8,604 nucleotides of DNA from Methanomicrobiales archaeon (GTDB lineage Archaea > Halobacteriota > Methanomicrobia > Methanomicrobiales > Methanoculleaceae): contig JAAZIF010000254.1 of the NCBI GenBank assembly GCA_012510335.1, positions 1 through 8,604 on the forward strand, written 5' to 3'. Shown piece by piece: positions 5,614-8,604 of the stretch. Position numbers and translations under genes: made by a program. The number at the start of each line of letters is the position of its first letter. Position 1 is the first letter of the stretch. Under the pieces are notes generated by a model. That model did no database searches. It had not been told where the DNA came from and worked only from the letters and a program-made list of their open reading frames with translations.

Positions 5614-6888
5614 CTAAAAGTTGAAGTGCCGGCCCACGATCTTTAGCGCGCAGTAGTCCCCGCACATCGTGCAGGCATCGGCATCGGCCGGCATCCGCTC
5701 GTCCCTGATCTTTTTGGCGCGCCCGGGGTTGATCGCGACGGCAAACTGCCGCTCCCAGTCGAGATCCCGGCGGGCGTGCCCCATCTCAAGGTCGGCATCC
5801 CTCTTCCTGAGTTTGATCATATCGCCGACGTGGGCGGCGATCCTAGAGCTCATAACACCCTCGTAGACCTCCTCTGGGGTGGGGAGGGCCAGGTGTTCTG
5901 CCGGCGTCACGTAGCATATGAAGTCGGCGCCGTAGGAGGAGGAGAGCGCGGCACCGATCGCGGCCACCCGGTCATCGTAGCCGGGTGCGATATCGGTCAC
6001 GAGCGGCCCGAGCATGTAGAAGGGTCTCCGGTTCGTGACCCGCTTCTGCAGGACGACGTTCGTCTCGATCTCGTCGACCGGTATATGCCCCGGCCCCTCG
6101 ATGATCGTCTGCAAATCCGCTGCATGCGCCTTATCAGCGAGTTCAGCGTTGATGAGCAGCTCCTGGATCTGGGCACGGTCGGTGGCGTCATGGACCGCGC
6201 CCGCCCGCATACCGTTGCCGAACGAGAGGGTGACCTCGTGCTCCTTTAAGATCTCGACCAGGTAGTCGAACTCCGAGTAGAGGGGGTTTTCCTTCTCGTT
6301 GTGGAGCATCCACGCGGTCATGAAGGCCCCGCCCCGGGAGACGAGCCCGCCGTGCCGCCCCTGGTTCTGCAGGCGCTTCATCGTCTCATAGTTGATCCCG
6401 GTGTGGATCGCCATGAAGTTGGTCCCGAGCTTCGCCTGCTCAGCTGTTATCCGGAAGAGGTCATCCTCCTCCATATGGACGACCGCCCCATGCTTCCGGG
6501 CGGCCTCGATGAACGCCTGGTAGAGCGGGACCGACCCGACCGAGAGACTGGTCGCCTCGATGACCCGGCGCCGTATCTCCAGGAAATCCCCGCCGGTGGA
6601 GAGTTCCATCAGCGTATCGGCGCCGGCGAGCTCGGCCTGCCGGGTCTTCTCGATCTCCATATCGATATCCACTATATCAGACGATGTCCCGATGCTCGCG
6701 TTGACCTTGGTCCGCAGCCCCTCCCCGATACCGCAGATCTTCACCTTCCGGTATGGGGAGATGGGGATGACGATCTGCCCTCCGGCCACCCCACGCCGTA
6801 CAAAATCTTCGGTTACACCCTCCGCTGCTGCGACGATCCGCATCTCTTCGGTGACAACGCCGCGCTGTGCGTCTTTTATGAGACCCAT
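5614..6888 (-). CDS. thiC: Phosphomethylpyrimidine synthase ThiC
   Basis: Radical-SAM enzyme that rearranges aminoimidazole ribotide into 4-amino-5-hydroxymethyl-2-methylpyrimidine phosphate for thiamine synthesis. The ATG at 6886-6888 gives 424 residues, typical of the short ThiC form. Signature segments appear in order: NASIGTSS (63-70), ADTLMELSTGGD (90-101), GTNFMAIHTG (155-164), SRGGAFM (184-190), EGPGHIP (264-270), MLGPLVTDIAPGYD (292-305) and CYVTPAEHL (325-333). The [4Fe-4S] cysteines are Cys406, Cys409 and Cys413 in ACTMCGDYCALK near the C-terminus, a CX2CX3C spacing, one residue shorter than the CX2CX4C of bacterial and plant enzymes. The longer frame upstream (to 6966) has residues unlike ThiC and overlaps the TATA box, so I reject it. 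A TATA-like TTTATCATAT sits about 27 bp before the ATG and there is no ribosome site, pointing to a leaderless mRNA, which leaves no room for a TPP riboswitch. Confidence 0.96.
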   Translation of the reverse strand: MGLIKDAQRGVVTEEMRIVAAAEGVTEDFVRRGVAGGQIVIPISPYRKVKICGIGEGLRTKVNASIGTSSDIVDIDMEIEKTRQAELAGADTLMELSTGGDFLEIRRRVIEATSLSVGSVPLYQAFIEAARKHGAVVHMEEDDLFRITAEQAKLGTNFMAIHTGINYETMKRLQNQGRHGGLVSRGGAFMTAWMLHNEKENPLYSEFDYLVEILKEHEVTLSFGNGMRAGAVHDATDRAQIQELLINAELADKAHAADLQTIIEGPGHIPVDEIETNVVLQKRVTNRRPFYMLGPLVTDIAPGYDDRVAAIGAALSSSYGADFICYVTPAEHLALPTPEEVYEGVMSSRIAAHVGDMIKLRKRDADLEMGHARRDLDWERQFAVAINPGRAKKIRDERMPADADACTMCGDYCALKIVGRHFNF

Positions 6889-6909
6889 GACAGTATGGTT
6901 GGGAGAAAG

Positions 6910-6919
6910 ATATGATAAA
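6910..6919 (-). promoter_or_regulatory. TATA box of thiC
   Basis: The minus strand reads TTTATCATAT, centred about 27 bp before the thiC ATG at 6888. At normal archaeal spacing, transcription would begin at or beside the A of the start codon. It forms the left half of the divergent region between thiC and the radical-SAM gene. Confidence 0.55.
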
Positions 6920-6974
6920 GACTTGTTTTTCAAAACCGGGCTAAAATACGCTTGATATCTCAACAAATAAACTT

Positions 6975-7054
6975 GATTTACACTTATTCAGGTGCGGTTT
7001 CTTAGCCGGAAAGCCAAGGCTTACAAGAAATAGGGGAGCATCACTATACCATCC
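6975..7054 (+). promoter_or_regulatory. Probable promoter and leader of the radical-SAM gene
   Basis: AT-rich TTTACACTTAT near 6977-6987 is the best TATA candidate for the plus-strand gene and would place the start near 7010, leaving a leader of about 50 bases. The leader region includes AAGCC (7010-7014) with GGCTT (7017-7021). ATCAC (7040-7044) can pair with GTGAT (7056-7060), which is part of the ribosome site. Evidence is positional only, and the TATA box is not a strong match. Confidence 0.3.
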
Positions 7055-7060
7055 GGTGAT
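7055..7060 (+). promoter_or_regulatory. Ribosome binding site deciding a TTG start
   Basis: GGTGAT lies three bases before the TTG at 7064. It matches the archaeal 16S 3' end and is the main reason to accept this rare start codon. The frame upstream reaches a TAG at 7031-7033 with no ATG, GTG or other TTG between. Confidence 0.6.
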
Positions 7061-7063
7061 CAC

Positions 7064-7765
7064 TTGCACGTCAATTTCGGAGGTTTTGTCCCGATCAGCA
7101 CCGTCGACTGGCGAGGGAGGGCTGCCTGCACCGTATTCCTCAGGGGGTGCCCCGCGCGATGCTTCTACTGTCACAACTCCGCCATCCAGGGCGGCGGAGA
7201 CCTCCGTGACGCGGACGAGATCCTCGATATGATCAGGAGCTCACGGGTGATAGCAGGTGCCGTGGTCTTCTCGGGCGGGGAGCCGACCTTCCAGGGGCCG
7301 GCACTGATCCACCTCGCCGCCGCCGCACAAAAGATGGGACTCTCCGTCGGGCTGCATACAAACGGTATGTTCCCCCGCGTCATCGAGGCGCTGCTCGAGG
7401 AGCGCCTGGTGAATATGATCGCGCTCGACATCAAGACCACCTGGGAGCGCTACGACGACCTCCTGGGCGCGGCCGCCGTCGATGCGGTGAAGGCATCGCT
7501 TGCCGCCTGCAGGCGGGCAAAGACCGACGGCAGCCTCGGTTCGTGCCAGGCGGTGGTGACCCTCTTCCGGGGCCGCGAAGAAGACCTCCCCGCGATCGCA
7601 GAGGCTACCCTGGGGCTGGATCTCGTGCTCCAGCAGGGGGTGGCCCCGGGCTTTGACCCCCTGGCCCGGCAGGAACTCGAGGCTCTTGCAGCACCGCTCG
7701 GCCGGAAGGTCTGGATACGGACCCGGGAGGATGGCGAGGTTGGCTACGACCCGGAACAAGAATGA
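7064..7765 (+). CDS. NrdG2-type radical-SAM protein, anaerobic ribonucleotide reductase activating enzyme
   Basis: Radical-SAM activase of the NrdG2 type, expected to install the glycyl radical on class III (anaerobic) ribonucleoside-triphosphate reductase. The protein has 233 residues. The cluster motif is CPARCFYC (Cys29, Cys33, Cys36; CX3CX2C) preceded by the typical GGFVPISTVDWRGR and TVFLRG. The SAM-binding SGGEPTFQ (70-77), LHTNG (97-101) and LDIKT (121-125) follow in canonical order. The start is a TTG with GGTGAT three bases before it. No nrdD reductase lies in the window, so the partner must be encoded elsewhere. Pyruvate formate-lyase-type or other glycyl-radical activases share these motifs, so partner choice is inferred from the overall NrdG2-like sequence. 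It is divergent from thiC, another radical-SAM enzyme, which is probably coincidental. Confidence 0.88.
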   Translation: MHVNFGGFVPISTVDWRGRAACTVFLRGCPARCFYCHNSAIQGGGDLRDADEILDMIRSSRVIAGAVVFSGGEPTFQGPALIHLAAAAQKMGLSVGLHTNGMFPRVIEALLEERLVNMIALDIKTTWERYDDLLGAAAVDAVKASLAACRRAKTDGSLGSCQAVVTLFRGREEDLPAIAEATLGLDLVLQQGVAPGFDPLARQELEALAAPLGRKVWIRTREDGEVGYDPEQE

Positions 7766-7822
7766 TCCGGGTGAGGCCAACCATAATATCATCAGGCGCG
7801 CAAAAGCTCAATAGAACTATCT

Positions 7823-7840
7823 GTTGCGACCGATCGCAAC
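7823..7840. repeat. Inverted repeat upstream of the UPF0200 gene
   Basis: GTTGCGA (7823-7829), spacer CCGA, then the exact complement TCGCAAC (7834-7840). It lies 58 bp after the radical-SAM stop and about 46 bp before the TATA-like box of the next gene. No T-tract follows, so an intrinsic terminator is unlikely. A dimeric regulator site or a 3'-end stabilising hairpin are both possible. The rest of the 167-bp gap (7766-7932) holds no gene that I can see. Confidence 0.4.
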
Positions 7841-7885
7841 CAATGCATAGCCGGCCTGGATCCCCGGCACGGTCCGCTGTTTCTG

Positions 7886-7893
7886 AATATAAC
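7886..7893 (+). promoter_or_regulatory. TATA-like box of the UPF0200 gene
   Basis: AATATAAC lies about 44 bp before the ATG at 7933. Initiation about 27 bp downstream would give a leader of roughly 17 bases containing GGAG (7921-7924), which is eight bases before the ATG. Spacing of box, ribosome site and start codon is coherent. Confidence 0.5.
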
Positions 7894-7932
7894 ACAATAA
7901 GGTAAATCCTGAAATACGATGGAGTAAACCTG

Positions 7933-8481
7933 ATGAAAGTCATTGGAATCGTTGGCATGCCGGCAAGCGGGAAGGGGGAGGTATCAAGGATCGCCCGGGA
8001 TCTCGGGATCCCGGTAGTGGTCATGGGTGATGCGATACGGATGCGAGCGGCCCGGATCGGGCTTTCAGCCACGGACGCGAACCTTGGCGCGATCTCGAGG
8101 GAACTTCGCTCAGACCTCGGCATGGACGCCATCGCCCGGATCACAATCCCCCTCATCGAGACCACCGCCGCGCCGGTGGTTCTGGTGGATGGCATCAGGG
8201 GAGACCATGAGGTGGCGGCGTTCCGGGAGCGCTTCCCCGACTTTCTGCTCATCGGGATCGTCTCATCGTTTGAGACGCGATATGCGAGGCTCGCCGGCCG
8301 GGGGCGGTCCGACGACTCCCTCACCGCCGAAGACCTCCGGGCCCGCGACGAGCGGGAGCTCGGGTGGGGGCTTTTGCAGGCTCTTGCGCAGGCAGATCAC
8401 ACGATCGTAAACGAGGGCACGCTCGAAGAATTTGCCAGAGAGACCCGGGATCTGCTCAAGCGCCTGGGAGGGATGGAATGA
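7933..8481 (+). CDS. UPF0200 family P-loop NTPase (nucleotide-kinase-like)
   Basis: A 182-residue protein of the archaeal UPF0200 family, related by fold to adenylate and dephospho-CoA kinases; its substrate is not established as far as I know. It starts MKVIGIVGMPASGKGE, with the P-loop at 8-15 (Lys14 binding phosphate). VMGDAIRMRA (30-39) occupies the place of the NMP-binding arginine segment. VLVDGIRGDHE (83-93, Asp86) is the Walker B-like strand. LAGRGRSDD (120-128) resembles a LID arginine segment, and DHTIVNEGTLEEF (155-167) closes the Rossmann core as in dephospho-CoA kinases. GGAG lies eight bases before the ATG. The stop overlaps the next start as ATGA, so the two products are probably translationally coupled. 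Archaeal dephospho-CoA kinase has been assigned to a different family, so I do not call this CoaE. Confidence 0.85.
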   Translation: MKVIGIVGMPASGKGEVSRIARDLGIPVVVMGDAIRMRAARIGLSATDANLGAISRELRSDLGMDAIARITIPLIETTAAPVVLVDGIRGDHEVAAFRERFPDFLLIGIVSSFETRYARLAGRGRSDDSLTAEDLRARDERELGWGLLQALAQADHTIVNEGTLEEFARETRDLLKRLGGME

Positions 8482-8604
8482 GTCTTGACCCGTACTTCTC
8501 GTCCTCATCGAAAGTCTGGGCGGAGCGGGACTGGGTCTTTGAGATCGAGGATCTCGGGTATGCCGGGTGGGAGATCGTCGCTGACGGGAACTACCGCCTG
8601 GAGA
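8478..8604 (+). CDS. N-terminus of a probable sugar-isomerase/AP-endonuclease-2-like TIM-barrel protein (3' partial)
   Basis: The ATG at 8478-8480 overlaps the UPF0200 TGA (ATGA), with GGAGG (8467-8471) six bases before it. Forty-two residues are readable before the window ends. After a polar start (MSLDPYFSSSSKVW) come a helix-like segment, ERDWVFEIEDLG, and a strand-like GWEIVADG. This resembles the first beta-alpha unit of xylose-isomerase-like TIM barrels, in which a residue such as Glu follows 'G(y/f)xGxE(l/i)'. The barrel's metal-binding residues lie beyond the window. The reading frame and start are well supported; the family is a tentative reading of a short segment. Confidence 0.55.
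   Translation, partial: MSLDPYFSSSSKVWAERDWVFEIEDLGYAGWEIVADGNYRLE

Noticed and set aside
6301..6915. Plus-strand open frame of 204 codons opposite thiC
   Set aside because: It is antisense to conserved ThiC codons and its product has no family features.
6720..6963. TPP riboswitch before thiC
   Set aside because: The predicted mRNA is leaderless and I see no thi-box-like sequence or the expected stem arrangement upstream of the ATG.
6889..6966. Extended N-terminus of thiC (26 extra residues)
   Set aside because: The extra residues do not resemble ThiC and the segment contains the TATA-like box; the ATG at 6888 gives the usual length.
6978..6986. TTACACTTA, shared with the left part of the cdc48 inverted repeat, in the thiC/radical-SAM promoter region
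   Set aside because: The second arm of the repeat is missing, and a nine-base match in AT-rich intergenic DNA can arise by chance.

Overview
The window is a gene-dense, GC-rich (roughly 60%) piece of an archaeal chromosome, most likely from a methanogen of the Methanomicrobiales (Methanoculleus-like). That placement is an inference. It rests on a two-ring Cdc48/VAT-type ATPase with archaeal N-domains, a UPF0200 NMP-kinase-like protein, a short archaeal-type ThiC, an NrdG2-type radical-SAM activase, archaeal TATA boxes about 26-28 bp before the expected transcription starts, and GGTGAT/GGAG-type ribosome sites. I see no tRNA, rRNA, CRISPR array, insertion sequence or phage gene.

Layout: (i) 1-1292, plus strand: the C-terminal part of an AddA/UvrD-like helicase fused to a PD-(D/E)XK nuclease, cut by the left window edge. 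(ii) 1293-1399: a convergent intergenic stretch with a possible hairpin. (iii) 1400-6888, minus strand, in transcriptional order: thiC, a carboxymuconolactone decarboxylase/AhpD-like protein, a 5-formyltetrahydrofolate cyclo-ligase-like protein, the Cdc48 ATPase, and an Hsp20 small heat-shock protein. (iv) 6889-7063: a divergent promoter region. (v) 7064-8604, plus strand: an NrdG2-like radical-SAM activating enzyme, a UPF0200 P-loop protein, and, overlapping it by ATGA, the start of a probable sugar-isomerase-like TIM-barrel protein that runs off the right edge.

How the genes relate: cdc48 and hsp20 look like one protein-quality-control operon driven by a clear promoter whose expected start site sits inside a 9+3+9 inverted repeat. 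The repeat core, CTTAC-N5-GTAAG, resembles the motif I recall for the HSR1 heat-shock regulator of Archaeoglobus fulgidus (CTAAC-N5-GTTAG), where a cdc48-hsp20 gene pair is also controlled. This is the most interesting item here. The other minus-strand genes (thiC, CMD, cyclo-ligase) are metabolic and seem to have separate promoters. The thiC and cyclo-ligase TATA boxes sit so close to the start codons that near-leaderless mRNAs are predicted, while cdc48, CMD, UPF0200 and the TIM-barrel gene have Shine-Dalgarno sites.

Most of the window is ordinary core genome. I found no convincing new multi-gene system. The candidates for follow-up are regulatory sites and small departures from family motifs.
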